Of a stretch of 64,000 nucleotides of DNA, positions 45,101 through 53,468 are shown in pieces. Every line of letters begins with the position of its first letter. Within the stretch, counting starts at the first letter, position 1. This stretch comes from Pyrinomonadaceae bacterium (GTDB lineage: Bacteria > Acidobacteriota > Blastocatellia > Pyrinomonadales > Pyrinomonadaceae). Made by a program: the position numbers and the translations under genes. The stretch spans positions 186,001 to 250,000 of the forward strand of contig JAVEDP010000025.1 in the NCBI GenBank assembly GCA_030841085.1. Reading direction: 5' to 3'. The notes beneath the pieces were generated by a model. The model was given only the letters and a program-made list of their open reading frames with translations. It did not search any database and was not told where the DNA came from.

Positions 45101-45453
45101 CGTCCCAGGCTGTTCACGCGATCGCGCACGTCCTGGGCCGCCGATTCAAGATTTCGATCAAGCTTGAAGGTAGCAATAACGATCGAGGTGCCCTGTCCGG
45201 AGATTGAACGCAGCTCGTCGATGCCATCGACCGTGTTAACCACTTCTTCGATTTGTTGCGTGACGAGAGATTCAACTTCTTCCGCGGAAGCGCCGGGCAG
45301 GTTGGTGCGGATGCTAACGGTGGGAAGATCAACCGAGGGAAACCGATCGACACCGAGCCTGAAGTAACTCGCGGAACCGACCACCACCAGCGACAACACA
45401 ATCATCGTGGCGAAGACCGGACGGCGAATACAGATTTCGGCTAGTTTTTGCAT
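42172..45453 (-). CDS. RND efflux pump permease (AcrB/HAE1-type)
   Basis: A 1093-residue inner-membrane proton-driven exporter. It begins MQKLAEICIRRPVFATMIVL, with membrane helices at about 12-30 and two six-helix bundles. GVVIDDAIVVLENIFRFIEE holds the paired Asp that carry protons in the AcrB family. Two large periplasmic loops sit between. The C-terminus has an extra charged tail of about 50 residues (ATTGLRGKVGSRRRRVREEP). It works with the adaptor at 45992; no TolC-type channel is nearby. A four-helix-bundle gene now lies between the two. Substrate unknown. Confidence 0.95.
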   Translation of the reverse strand: MQKLAEICIRRPVFATMIVLSLVVVGSASYFRLGVDRFPSVDLPTVSIRTNLPGASAEEVESLVTQQIEEVVNTVDGIDELRSISGQGTSIVIATFKLDRNLESAAQDVRDRVNSLGRSLPDDATPPIVQKFDNDSTPVITIALSGDRSIRELTEFADKTVRVQLERVGGVGEVRVVGGLDRAINIWIDAERLAAYQIPVTAVNSALSRQNADVPGGNVNTGREELVLRTLGRYTDPRAFEDLVIANVNGSPIRIRDVGRVEDGTKEQRSLARLNGVPTVTLEIRRQSGANTIDVINGIKREMPRVVSQLPADVKAEVIRDQSRYIEAALHEIQKHLVLGSILASLVVLLFMRSWRSTIIAAVAIPCSLISAFGVMRALNFTLNSVTMLALVLMVGVVIDDAIVVLENIFRFIEEKKIEPKEAAREATKDIGLAVLATTLSLVVIFLPVSFMSSISGRFLYQFGITAAVAILVSLLVSFTLTPMMSSRLIRVDDAGKGGGHSAPGSRKGFYRWIDNAYTVMLASAMRHRAAVTVIAIAVVLSSIPLYRAVKQEFIPTNVDEAEFEVSVNGPEGTNLAVMNETMQAIEKDISSTSGVRMVLANAGGSFLGGVNQGNVYVRIAPHEERTFSLGRLWTETRSGSPLNAFKGNYSQQDVMLEVRRRLRKYAPMRTGVRNAPSFNFGAGGRFDIDFNLRGPDVVALAGYADELMRRSQTLGGIVDADTTLKLNKPELRVEIDRARAADLGVDSSDIATSLRLMVGGEDRASRFRDESINEDYDVQLRLDERDRSDVATIQRLYVPSSRGGLVRLDNLVKIKRDTSPSRIDRLDRERLASVRASVAPGYALADRIEALRGAAADMHLPAAYTTTVSGRARELERTFTEFIWAFILSIIFMYMILASQFESTIHPITILLSLPLSVPFALLSLWATGDTLNLYSALGILVLFGVVKKNSILQIDHMNSLRAKGIERYEAIMQGNRDRLRPILMTTLALVAGMMPLALGTGPGAEERRSIAVVVIGGQTLSLMLTLIATPVVYSLLDDLRHTAHWRKLAAATTGLRGKVGSRRRRVREEPGTRDDVDVQEEKPEHVSAAGD

Positions 45454-45460
45454 TCGAAAA

Positions 45461-45492
45461 AAGTGCTGAGTGCTGAGTACTGAGTACTGAGC
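45461..45492. repeat. Heptad repeats, left flank of the four-helix gene
   Basis: AAGTGCTGAGTGCTGAGTAC, continuing TGAGTACTGAGCG, eight bases before the RND pump start codon (minus strand). Inverted copies are at 45952-45990. Confidence 0.88.
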
Positions 45493-45498
45493 GTTGAA

Positions 45499-45891
45499 TC
45501 AGTTTGTCGATTCGAGTTTTGCTCGTTGCCGCTGAACTGACGCTCTCAGGCCACCTATAATTCTTCCGACCTCAATTGCTTCACGCATCAGCGAGTCGAA
45601 CGCTTCCGCCGGGATGTAAGCAACATCCAACGCGATATAGAGTTGATTTCGTAACTCTGCGCAAGATCCCTTCGCCATCACCAAAAACCGATGAAATTCT
45701 GCCGCACCGCCTCTTTCAAATCCTTCGGCGATGTTGGACATAGTTGAGACGGCGGCCCGCCTAATCTGATCCTTCAGACTATAGTCACGCGCAAAGTTGC
45801 CCTCGTTGGTTGTTTTGTAAATTCGACCAGTAAGCTTACGCGCCTTCTGCCACGCAATCAGGTCTTCGAACTTTTCAACTTTCTTCGACAT
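45499..45891 (-). CDS. Four-helix-bundle protein (23S rRNA intervening-protein-like)
   Basis: A 130-residue soluble protein. [20 protein letters not shown], then [20 protein letters not shown], then [20 protein letters not shown], then [20 protein letters not shown] are the S23/IVP family, known from intervening sequences in 23S rRNA genes and from diversity-generating element accessory proteins. The gene lies alone between RND adaptor and pump on the same strand, framed by inverted heptad repeats. GAGGAGGG upstream of the ATG is a strong ribosome site. Role unknown. Confidence 0.9.
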   Translation of the reverse strand: MSKKVEKFEDLIAWQKARKLTGRIYKTTNEGNFARDYSLKDQIRRAAVSTMSNIAEGFERGGAAEFHRFLVMAKGSCAELRNQLYIALDVAYIPAEAFDSLMREAIEVGRIIGGLRASVQRQRAKLESTN

Positions 45892-45951
45892 TGCGAATCC
45901 CTCCTCTTCGTTCTGAATTGAGGGTGATAATTAGACTGTACCGCTCAAGCT

Positions 45952-45990
45952 CACTCACTCAGCACTCAGTACTCAGCACTCAGCACTTTT
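45952..45990. repeat. Heptad repeats, right flank of the four-helix gene
   Basis: CACTCACTCAGCACTCAGTA, continuing CTCAGCACTCAGCACTTTT, one base before the adaptor stop codon on the minus strand. Inverted partner of 45461-45492. Confidence 0.88.
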
Positions 45991-45991
45991 C

Positions 45992-47230
45992 TTATTGCAC
46001 TACCTCCACCGCCATCCCCGACTGCAAATTCCCGGGGTCGACGATCACCTGATCGCCGACGTTGACGCCGGCGACGATCTCGGTCCAGTCGCCATTGCGG
46101 CGGCCGGTGGTGATGGGCTTCTCGAGGGCCTTGCCGTTTTGCACGACGATGACTTTTTCAATCCCGGCGAAAGTCACGATCGAATTGTTGGGCACCGTGA
46201 TGGCCATCTTCGCGTCGTTGGTGACGATCTCAGCCTTTGCAAACGAACCGGGCCGCAACAGTCCGTTATTTTGCACGTCGGCTTCCACCATCAGCATGCG
46301 ATTCTGCGCGGTGATCACCGGACTCAATCTTTTGATCTGGCCGAGGTAAACATTCGCGTCGCCGGCGACAGTGACGCGAACACTTTGTCCAAACCGCACC
46401 GTGCTCGCATCGCGCTCGGGAACTTCCGCCTGCAGCCGCAACGGATTCATACGAACAATATCGACGACCGGCGCGCCAGCCGCGAGGTATTCCCCGACGC
46501 TCGCTCGCTTCTGCTGCACGATTCCGTCAAGCGGCGCATAGACCGCCGTGTCGCCGAGTTGCTGGCGCGCTAGTGCCAATTCAGAACGACGCTGCGCCAC
46601 CATCGCCTGGCGATTGCGAATCTCCTCAATGGCGTCCTGATAGCGGCTGACTGCAACTTTGTAGGTCGCATCAACGGTATCAAATTCCGATCGCGGGACA
46701 ATTCCCTGCTGAACAAGTTTCGCGGCGCGGTCGCGGCTAACCTTTGCTTCGTCCAGAACCGCGCGCGCCTGCCTGACGGTTCCGGTTTGTTCGGGATTAA
46801 CGGCGTCGTCTTTCCCATCAGGCGACAGGCCCACACGCGCGCGCGCCTGGGCAAGCGCCGCTTCCGCTTGTTGCACACGCAGCTTGTAGTCGCTGGCCTC
46901 AACCTGCGCCACCATCTGGCCGCGCCGCACCACGCTGCCGAGATCGACAGAGATAGTACTAAGGCGGCCGGCAACTTTTGCGCTCGCGGTTGACTGGTCA
47001 TACGCCGCGAGCGTGCCGTTCGCAGTTACAGTTTCACCAAAAGGCATTTCTTCGACGCGCGCGGTCTTCACTTGGCGCGCGCCTTTGTCGGCGGCTTTGT
47101 TTTGACTCGCGTCGCTCTGGTACCCGCTCTTACAACCTGCGGCGAATAACAGCAGGACCAGCGGTACGACATAAATAGCGTGGAGCAATTTCGAAAGAAA
47201 CGGGTGGAGAGATTCGTTTGACGATTGCAT
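45992..47230 (-). CDS. RND efflux periplasmic adaptor (membrane fusion protein)
   Basis: A 412-residue lipoprotein that links the RND pump to an outer-membrane channel. The signal ends in the lipobox FAAGC near residue 33. Barrel-sandwich and alpha-hairpin domains (GRLSTISVDLGSVVRRGQMV, then VEASDYKLRVQQAEAALAQA) are followed by the beta-barrel LQAEVPERDASTVRFGQSVR and the C-terminal domain (DWTEIVAGVNVGDQVIVDPG). The ATG at 47230 is preferred to the TTG at 47239. A tandem repeat array lies directly upstream, so the operon promoter must lie in or beside it. Confidence 0.93.
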   Translation of the reverse strand: MQSSNESLHPFLSKLLHAIYVVPLVLLLFAAGCKSGYQSDASQNKAADKGARQVKTARVEEMPFGETVTANGTLAAYDQSTASAKVAGRLSTISVDLGSVVRRGQMVAQVEASDYKLRVQQAEAALAQARARVGLSPDGKDDAVNPEQTGTVRQARAVLDEAKVSRDRAAKLVQQGIVPRSEFDTVDATYKVAVSRYQDAIEEIRNRQAMVAQRRSELALARQQLGDTAVYAPLDGIVQQKRASVGEYLAAGAPVVDIVRMNPLRLQAEVPERDASTVRFGQSVRVTVAGDANVYLGQIKRLSPVITAQNRMLMVEADVQNNGLLRPGSFAKAEIVTNDAKMAITVPNNSIVTFAGIEKVIVVQNGKALEKPITTGRRNGDWTEIVAGVNVGDQVIVDPGNLQSGMAVEVVQ

Positions 47231-47304
47231 GCGCGGCAATCTTAACCCAGGCGGTGAACAGTGACGAAACTGGCGAATGAAAAGAGAAAGAGCGGGGCTG
47301 CCGG

Positions 47305-47468
47305 AGTGGCATAGACTTTAGTCTGTGCTGAGTGGCATAGACTTTAGTCTGTGCTGAGTGGCATAGACTTTAGTCTGTGCTAAGTGGCATAGACTTTAGT
47401 CTGTGCTAAGTGGCATAGACTTTTAGTCCGTGCTCACTCAGGGGACACAGACTAAAGTCTATGCCACT
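47305..47468. repeat. 26-bp tandem array of the CATAGACTTTAGTCTG family
   Basis: Four units of 26 bases start at 47305, 47331, 47357 and 47383, with CATAGACTTTAGTCTG at the core. A fifth 27-base unit (47409) has one extra T and one change. After a short spacer an inverted copy closes the array (47446-47468). It separates the RND adaptor start from the DUF5916 stop. Confidence 0.93.
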
Positions 47469-47474
47469 GCTAAC

Positions 47475-50048
47475 CTAGAAGCTCTTACGGAAGAGGTAAG
47501 ACATCTTGATAAAGAACACGCGTCCGTTGCGTCGGAAGCCCGGCTCCAGCGCGCCCGAAAAACGGTTAAAGCCGTTACGACTCAAGTCATCGTTGTAGCC
47601 AACGTAGAAAGCAGTTCCGGGGTTTGGTGTGTAGCCCAATAAGAATTGGCCCTTCACACTCGATTCCAGCGTCGCGTAATCGATGCGGCCGCGCGCGAAC
47701 AGGAAACGTGAAAACTGATAAGTCGTTCGCAGCGAAACAATATTCTCGCTGAAAGCAATTCGGTCTGTGTCATAGCGCTTGAGATGCTCGCGCGTGTAAT
47801 TGAGGGTCGCGTTCAGCTTGCCGGTAGGTTGATAACTGACACCGCCGTCGAAATGAAAGAAGTCGCCGGGGCCGGGATCGAGCGGCGCATTACAAACAGG
47901 AGGCGGAGTATCACCGTTGCACAATCCATCTTCCGCCGCTTTCCTGGCGGCAATCGCACCGGGACTGACGCGCGGGAATTTGTCGCCGCCGCCAAAATCG
48001 AAATCAAGATCACCCCAACGACGACTGATAAAAAAGTTGAAGTTGACTTTCTTGTTGACGGTTGAACTCACGTAACTGTAAAGCCCACGGTTATAGGCCG
48101 AGCGCTCGTTGTCATAGCCGGCGAACGTGCAGTTGTTAAGTACCACGCAGTTCGATCCCGATGGTCGTTTTTGTCCAAACTCACTTTCAAACACGCGCTC
48201 GTAGCCCTTGTCGAATCCGACACCCACGGTTGTTTGCCGCGGAAAATTCAACTGCACCTGCGACTCGTTGTTATCGGATAGCGCCCGGCCCTGCCAATCA
48301 AACGCTGTGAGAATGGCATCGTAAACTCGCCACGAAACTAAAAAGGCTTTGGGTTTCGGTTCGGAGTTATAGCGGAAAAAGCCGTTGTAGGCGTTGTTGT
48401 TGGGCCGGCGATTGAAACCGAGATCGGAGGTGTAATAAAGCGTGCGCCCGACGGCGGAAATGTCATAGCCAAAGTGACGCGCGTCCTTGTTGTAGTCGAC
48501 GGCGTAGATGAATCCGTTCTTTTTGGTATCGCGCCGCACTCCCTCGTCGGGCAAGAAGAAGTTATGACGAGAATGCGTTGCCAAAAACTGCCAACTCAGA
48601 GTCGTCACCTTATCAAGTTGAAAGCGACCGTCGAGGCCCGCCAGCTCGTTGTAGCTGTCGACAAAGCGTTTGTAGGTGCCAAGAAAACCGATGAATGAGT
48701 TTTGTGTGCCGATGTCGTGCTTCAAACGCAATACGCCAACGTTCGCATTCTTATCCAGCAGTCTCGGGTTGGCCGAGGGCCGCTCTTCTTCGCTGAAATT
48801 TCCGGGACCATTGTCAGACGCCAGCATCAAGCCAAAGGTGTTGCGGTTAACTTTCCCCGTCAGCTTTACGGCAAAATCAGGATCGATAATGGACCGAGTG
48901 TGGTAGGCGAAAATTTGAGTTTGGAAAATGTCGATGCCTTCAAGAAAGAAAGGACGCTTCTCTGCGAAGAAGATGGGGAACCGCTGGTTTGCGGTAACTA
49001 CCAATTGATCCGATTCGACCTGAGCGAAATCAGGATTGACTGCAAAGTCGAGTGTAACTTTCGAGGTGATGCTGTATTTTCCCGTTAATCCCGGATCTAA
49101 ATGAATCGGTTCATTGACGAATCTGCCGCCCTCGGCAATCTGCGCGAGCGTCACCGGCGCTTTTCGTTTCCCCGTTTCGGAAACAGTCAGGCTGGGAATA
49201 AGTTCGAGCGTGCGCTCGGTTGAAATGCCTTCAAAGCCCGTCAGGTGACCAGCCTGGGCCAACCAACTCGAAACATCGCGCGAGATCGGCATCCACATGT
49301 CCAATTCGTTATTAAAGCGCTTAATGCGGCGCCAAAAATGCGCTCCCCAGAGCGTGTCTTTGCCGCCGTTGTAACGAATTGACTTAAACGGGATCGCAAC
49401 TTCAATGGTGTAACCGTCAGTCGTGACCATGCCTTTCGATTCAAGCACGACATCGAGACTAAAATCTTCGTTTCCTCCGTCCGTCCAAATTCCGTCGGCC
49501 TGGATGCCGAGCGGGTTGAAATCAAACTCGTACGCTTTACGTTTGTCGTTGAAGGTGTCGAACAGGATGCCGACGTAATCGTCGTTAAAGATGTCGTCGC
49601 GTTTCGGAATATTTGCGCGCACTTTGTCCGGCTCGTCAAAACAATGAAAGGCCACATAAAGAAATCTCTCGTCGTGACCGAGCATCACTTCGGTGGGTTT
49701 TGACGGCGCAATATTGTCCCCCGGTTGAATCTGATAAAAATCTTTGAGGACGGCCGCGCTCTTCCACACTTCGTCGTCAAGCTTGCCGTCGATGACGGGA
49801 GGCTTGGCGAAGGTTGGCAATTTCACTGGATTGGTTTTTTCCGGAGGTAGTGCCGGTTTACCGCCCGTGGGTTTCGCGTTGGCGGGGGCGTCGGCAGGCG
49901 TGGTATTCGAGATACCGGCGTCGGCAGCCTTCACTTCAGGCGAACCAGCAGGCGATGGCGACGCGGCCGCTTGTGGTGCTGGGGTCTGCGAATGAACGGT
50001 GGTCAGGCAAAGAATTATCGTCCCAATAGTAAGTAGACTGGCCTTCAT
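47475..50048 (-). CDS. DUF5916 outer-membrane protein with CBM9-like domain
   Basis: An 857-residue secreted protein: signal peptide (MKASLLTIGTIILCLTTVHS), a Pro/Ala-rich linker, then a CBM9-like beta-sandwich (PPVIDGKLDDEVWKSAAVL through LTGFEGIS, about 80-280). A long beta-barrel-like C-terminal part matches DUF5916 (NPDFAQVESDQLVVTANQRF, then PIFFAEKRPFFLEGIDIF), ending with an aromatic terminal strand (RVFFIKMSYLFRKSF) suited to outer-membrane insertion. Family members are thought to be outer-membrane barrels; function unknown. The ATG at 50048 has GGGGAGAG upstream and starts the signal. Confidence 0.88.
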   Translation of the reverse strand: MKASLLTIGTIILCLTTVHSQTPAPQAAASPSPAGSPEVKAADAGISNTTPADAPANAKPTGGKPALPPEKTNPVKLPTFAKPPVIDGKLDDEVWKSAAVLKDFYQIQPGDNIAPSKPTEVMLGHDERFLYVAFHCFDEPDKVRANIPKRDDIFNDDYVGILFDTFNDKRKAYEFDFNPLGIQADGIWTDGGNEDFSLDVVLESKGMVTTDGYTIEVAIPFKSIRYNGGKDTLWGAHFWRRIKRFNNELDMWMPISRDVSSWLAQAGHLTGFEGISTERTLELIPSLTVSETGKRKAPVTLAQIAEGGRFVNEPIHLDPGLTGKYSITSKVTLDFAVNPDFAQVESDQLVVTANQRFPIFFAEKRPFFLEGIDIFQTQIFAYHTRSIIDPDFAVKLTGKVNRNTFGLMLASDNGPGNFSEEERPSANPRLLDKNANVGVLRLKHDIGTQNSFIGFLGTYKRFVDSYNELAGLDGRFQLDKVTTLSWQFLATHSRHNFFLPDEGVRRDTKKNGFIYAVDYNKDARHFGYDISAVGRTLYYTSDLGFNRRPNNNAYNGFFRYNSEPKPKAFLVSWRVYDAILTAFDWQGRALSDNNESQVQLNFPRQTTVGVGFDKGYERVFESEFGQKRPSGSNCVVLNNCTFAGYDNERSAYNRGLYSYVSSTVNKKVNFNFFISRRWGDLDFDFGGGDKFPRVSPGAIAARKAAEDGLCNGDTPPPVCNAPLDPGPGDFFHFDGGVSYQPTGKLNATLNYTREHLKRYDTDRIAFSENIVSLRTTYQFSRFLFARGRIDYATLESSVKGQFLLGYTPNPGTAFYVGYNDDLSRNGFNRFSGALEPGFRRNGRVFFIKMSYLFRKSF

Positions 50049-50206
50049 AAATCTCTCCCCAATGAATTCCAATTCTCAGGATGCGTGTACATGTTTCTGA
50101 ATTGACGTGAAATGCGCGTGCGACTACCAAGTGTTAGACGAAGCAAATAAAAAAGCGTTCCAGAAAAAGCCGGCTGGGGATGCAAACCTTTTCAGGAACT
50201 ATTCGC

Positions 50207-52147
50207 TTATCGTGGTCTCAGGACGATGCTGCCGTCACCAGTGTAGAGAACAAAAACATTGCCGCCCCGACCAACCTTCCAACGTTTGGTTCGGGATGAA
50301 GGCGCCACGTCTTCGGTAATCGTCAAGCCCTGGTTCGTAATGCCCTCGGCATCTGTTTCTATGGTGAAATTTGAGTCGGGCGCCACGGCAAGGGAAATCG
50401 ATCCGTCGCCCGTTCGGGCGCTCAAACTGCTGAACCTGCCATCGAGCGTGATGGCGCCATCTCCGGTGCGCGCATCGGCCTGTCCTTCAAAGTTCGCAAT
50501 GCGAATGTGACCATCGCCGCTGCTGACTTGTAGTTGACCCTGACTATCGATTACTTCGATACCGCCGTCACCGGTGCGCAGCGTCAGCTCTCCGGTCACC
50601 CCTTGCAAAATCAACTGGCCGTCTTCGGATGAAACGTGAACGCTCGAGTTGCGCGGCACGAAGACGTCGAGAGAAACCCAACCGGAATGGTCATCAGATT
50701 TTGCAATCACAGAAACGGCCGGACCCTGCTGATCCGTTTCGATCCTGACTTCCTTCATTTGTTCCGCGTCGTCGCCATGCTTGGTTGCCTTGTACATGAC
50801 TTCGGCCTTGTCCCAACCATGAACTGTGATTGGACCATCGTAGGTGACCAGGTTTACGCGCGAATTCGCCGGCACGGAAAAACTTTTCGATTCCTCCTCG
50901 ACGAACCGGCTGGAACCAACACCACTGGCGCGAGCGCTGGCGCGGGCATCGCTGTGACTAACAGTGCGGACCTCGCGCAATTGCCGGCGCGTTTCGCGTT
51001 GCACTTCGCGCTGTGCCTGTTGAATCTCGCGTTCCGCTTCGCGCATGGCGCGTTCAACTTCGCGTTGTATCTCGGGCGTCATCTGCTGCTTCATTTTCTC
51101 GACGTCGACCTGCGACAGTGCTTCGCGTCTCACCTTATCGGCCATAGCTCGAGCGTTTTTATCAATTTCACCTGCGTCAACCGAGGAATAGACTTCCTCG
51201 TCTTCTTTGTCTTTAATTTTGTCCTTCTGGGAAAGCAGGCTTTGCGCGGGACTCAGCGCGCGGCCATCATTCGCGCGCTTGATGGTGATGCCGCCGTTGA
51301 CATTGCCGAGCTTAATGCGCGAACCGCCTGAACCCAGTTGCCCGTACAACGAGTGGCCCACATACTCGCCATCCTTAACGGCCAGTCCAAAGTCGTTGCG
51401 AATCGCGCCATGAATCGTCTCGGCCCGCACCAGCGCGTTCGAGTCTGAAGGAATGACGACGACGACACTTCCATTTACCGATCCGAGCGAAAGAGGCTTA
51501 GTCGGATCAAGCTGCGTAAACGTTACGTCCACCGTTCCATTCACGGTGTTCAACTTTGCTTCGCCCTTTAATCCGCGCGCGACTACCTTGCCGTTGACGG
51601 AAGAAGCTTTTACATCGCCTTCGACGCCGTCGATTTCCATCGAACCATTAATTAAATCGATCGCGTCGAGGCGCGCCTGGCGCGGGACAACAATCGTGTA
51701 ATCGACGATTGCCGGATTGTTGTAGCGACCTCTTTCATCGGTGGTGAAATTCTGTTCGCGATTCGGATAGTCCGTTCTGATCCGAATGGCATCGGCGGTC
51801 GCGGTTATGTCAATCTTCGCTTCCGCTAAACGCTGGGGGTTATAGGCGCGCTTGACTGCGTTCACCTGGACTTCGTTGCTATCCCCAACCGTTATGCGAA
51901 TGTCGCCATTGATGTTTTCGAGGCTGATGCGACCGTTCGCGGCTAGCGGATAGGTTTGATGAAACTCTTCGCGCACTTCTTCGCGCTGCGGTTCCATCTC
52001 GGGAGTTTCGCTGGCTTGGGGAAGAAAGTTTCGCAGCTCCGTTAGCTGGTCCACTTTCGCGGCCAGGCCTGTTGCTGCGGGCCAATTGCCCGAACTAACC
52101 AGCGCGGCCGCCATGGTTATTGATGCTATTAGTGCTTTATTCAACAT
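50207..52147 (-). CDS. Large DUF4097 beta-helix-like secreted protein
   Basis: A 646-residue protein with a signal peptide (MLNKALIASITMAAALVSSG). DUF4097-type beta strands form a right-handed helix-like stack in two blocks (ISLENINGDIRITVGDSNEV near 80 to about 310, and again 450-646 with repeated RTGDGGIEVIDSQGQ and ARTGDGAITLDGRFS turns). Between them is a long charged helical stretch (about 350-410, REVERAMREAEREIQQAQRE). The ATG at 52147 has AAGAGAG upstream; a TTG five codons earlier is less likely. Its promoter-like site matches that of the ECF sigma gene. Confidence 0.85.
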   Translation of the reverse strand: MLNKALIASITMAAALVSSGNWPAATGLAAKVDQLTELRNFLPQASETPEMEPQREEVREEFHQTYPLAANGRISLENINGDIRITVGDSNEVQVNAVKRAYNPQRLAEAKIDITATADAIRIRTDYPNREQNFTTDERGRYNNPAIVDYTIVVPRQARLDAIDLINGSMEIDGVEGDVKASSVNGKVVARGLKGEAKLNTVNGTVDVTFTQLDPTKPLSLGSVNGSVVVVIPSDSNALVRAETIHGAIRNDFGLAVKDGEYVGHSLYGQLGSGGSRIKLGNVNGGITIKRANDGRALSPAQSLLSQKDKIKDKEDEEVYSSVDAGEIDKNARAMADKVRREALSQVDVEKMKQQMTPEIQREVERAMREAEREIQQAQREVQRETRRQLREVRTVSHSDARASARASGVGSSRFVEEESKSFSVPANSRVNLVTYDGPITVHGWDKAEVMYKATKHGDDAEQMKEVRIETDQQGPAVSVIAKSDDHSGWVSLDVFVPRNSSVHVSSEDGQLILQGVTGELTLRTGDGGIEVIDSQGQLQVSSGDGHIRIANFEGQADARTGDGAITLDGRFSSLSARTGDGSISLAVAPDSNFTIETDAEGITNQGLTITEDVAPSSRTKRWKVGRGGNVFVLYTGDGSIVLRPR

Positions 52148-52191
52148 GTTTTCTCTCTTCAATTAATCGTGTTTCGCCGTTCTAGTACCAG

Positions 52192-52218
52192 AACACCAGC
52201 GGCAAAATGTTTGTGGCA
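52192..52218 (-). promoter_or_regulatory. Candidate ECF-type promoter of the large DUF4097 gene
   Basis: On the minus strand TGCCACAA (52218-52211), 13 bases, then GGTGTT (52197-52192), about 45 bases before the ATG at 52147. The same two elements with the same spacing stand before the ECF sigma gene (54926-54952). Confidence 0.6.
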
Positions 52219-52329
52219 GAAAATTCAATGACTTTCGTTTATTAACTGGCGCTTTTGCAGGCAAGCCTAAGCGACAGCCGTCCTGCAACAAACGATGTTG
52301 CGAAACCCGCCGGTTTGCCGCGGCGAGCG

Positions 52330-53442
52330 TTAGTTTCCGGTATCTATTAGGTGGAGTGTTCCGGTGAACGACGCAATCGTGATCAGCGCGTCGCCGTTGC
52401 CATGCCACGCGCTAATGCGACGCAGGCTGTAAAGCGTTTTGAGGACCACAGGCTTTACTTGAATCGTCTTCTGCTGCGGGTCGACGATCACGATGACCGG
52501 TTCCTTCGCATCAGGTGTCGCACCGGAAATAGGCTGAGCGGCGGGCGCGGGCGGAGCCGGAGGCGCTGGAGTTTTCTTCGGCTTGGTGGGCACTGGATCT
52601 TCGATAGTGAGATTCAAGGGAAAGTCGCTAACAACTTCACGATCTCTGGCGACGCGAGCATTGAGCCGGAACGACGAATTCTCGGGCAAACTCAACGTGA
52701 CGTCGCTGCTCGTCGTATTGAAATTGTATCGTCCCTGATGGGCCAGGGGACCGGAAAAATCAATCTTGCCGTTCGCGGTCTTAACGGTTACCAGTTGATG
52801 GTCCACGCCTTCGAGCTCGATGTCGCCGCTAATGGTCGAGGCTTCAAAAGAATCGCTCAGCTCGGTTGGACGCAGGTTTGCCGCAGTTAGCACGCCGCTG
52901 ACAGATTTTATCGCCATGCGGCCCGTTGAATTTGCAACTGCAATCTCCCCGCTAAAACTTACCGCTTCAACCGATCGCGTCGCTTTCTTAATTAAAATAT
53001 CACCCGTCTCCGAGCGCGCAAAAATTGAAGCAACGTCGCTGACATCAATCGTGCCGTCGCCCGTTTGCAAATAAAGCGCGGCGCCGCGCGGAACCATCAG
53101 CTCAACGTCGCCAAAAGCGTCACAGCCGCCCTTCTCTTCCACGCCGATGTGCTTGTCGACCAGCCAAACCAGAACCTTTGCCGCTGCATTCGACGGCATG
53201 CCGGAGTTGGCGCCCTTAAGTTCAATGCGCCCGACTTCGCTTGAGCGAGCGAACACTTCGTTTTTGTCCCACCCGCGCACGGTTACGTTTCCCGAGTCGA
53301 CGCAAATTGAAACCGCGACATTAGGCAGCGCCGCAATTGATCGTTCAATCTTCTGCGTCTCCGCGCGCCCATGCCCATCGGCGTAGACGACACCCGCGGG
53401 CAGCAGAAGAAAAAAACTAATTATGAATACTTTGAACTTCAT
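52330..53442 (-). CDS. DUF4097 beta-helix-like secreted protein
   Basis: A 370-residue protein with a signal peptide (MKFKVFIISFFLLLPAGVVY). The mature part has DUF4097-type strands (VAVSICVDSGNVTVRGWDKN, then LYLQTGDGTIDVSDVASIFA, then DILIKKATRSVEAVSFSGEI). A Pro-rich linker follows (PTKPKKTPAPPAPPAPAAQ), and a C-terminal part (VVLKTLYSLRRISAWHGNGD). It follows the anti-sigma gene by 26 bases and is probably co-transcribed with it. The ATG at 53442 is chosen over a TTG four codons earlier because the signal starts there. Confidence 0.82.
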   Translation of the reverse strand: MKFKVFIISFFLLLPAGVVYADGHGRAETQKIERSIAALPNVAVSICVDSGNVTVRGWDKNEVFARSSEVGRIELKGANSGMPSNAAAKVLVWLVDKHIGVEEKGGCDAFGDVELMVPRGAALYLQTGDGTIDVSDVASIFARSETGDILIKKATRSVEAVSFSGEIAVANSTGRMAIKSVSGVLTAANLRPTELSDSFEASTISGDIELEGVDHQLVTVKTANGKIDFSGPLAHQGRYNFNTTSSDVTLSLPENSSFRLNARVARDREVVSDFPLNLTIEDPVPTKPKKTPAPPAPPAPAAQPISGATPDAKEPVIVIVDPQQKTIQVKPVVLKTLYSLRRISAWHGNGDALITIASFTGTLHLIDTGN

Positions 53443-53468
53443 TATTACTGACAACTCTTACTTCAGTC

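Noticed and set aside
45499-45891. Diversity-generating retroelement
   Set aside because: The four-helix protein family occurs in such elements, but no reverse transcriptase or template/variable repeat pair was found.
47305-47468. CRISPR array
   Set aside because: The repeats stand directly head to tail with no unique spacers, and no cas gene is present.
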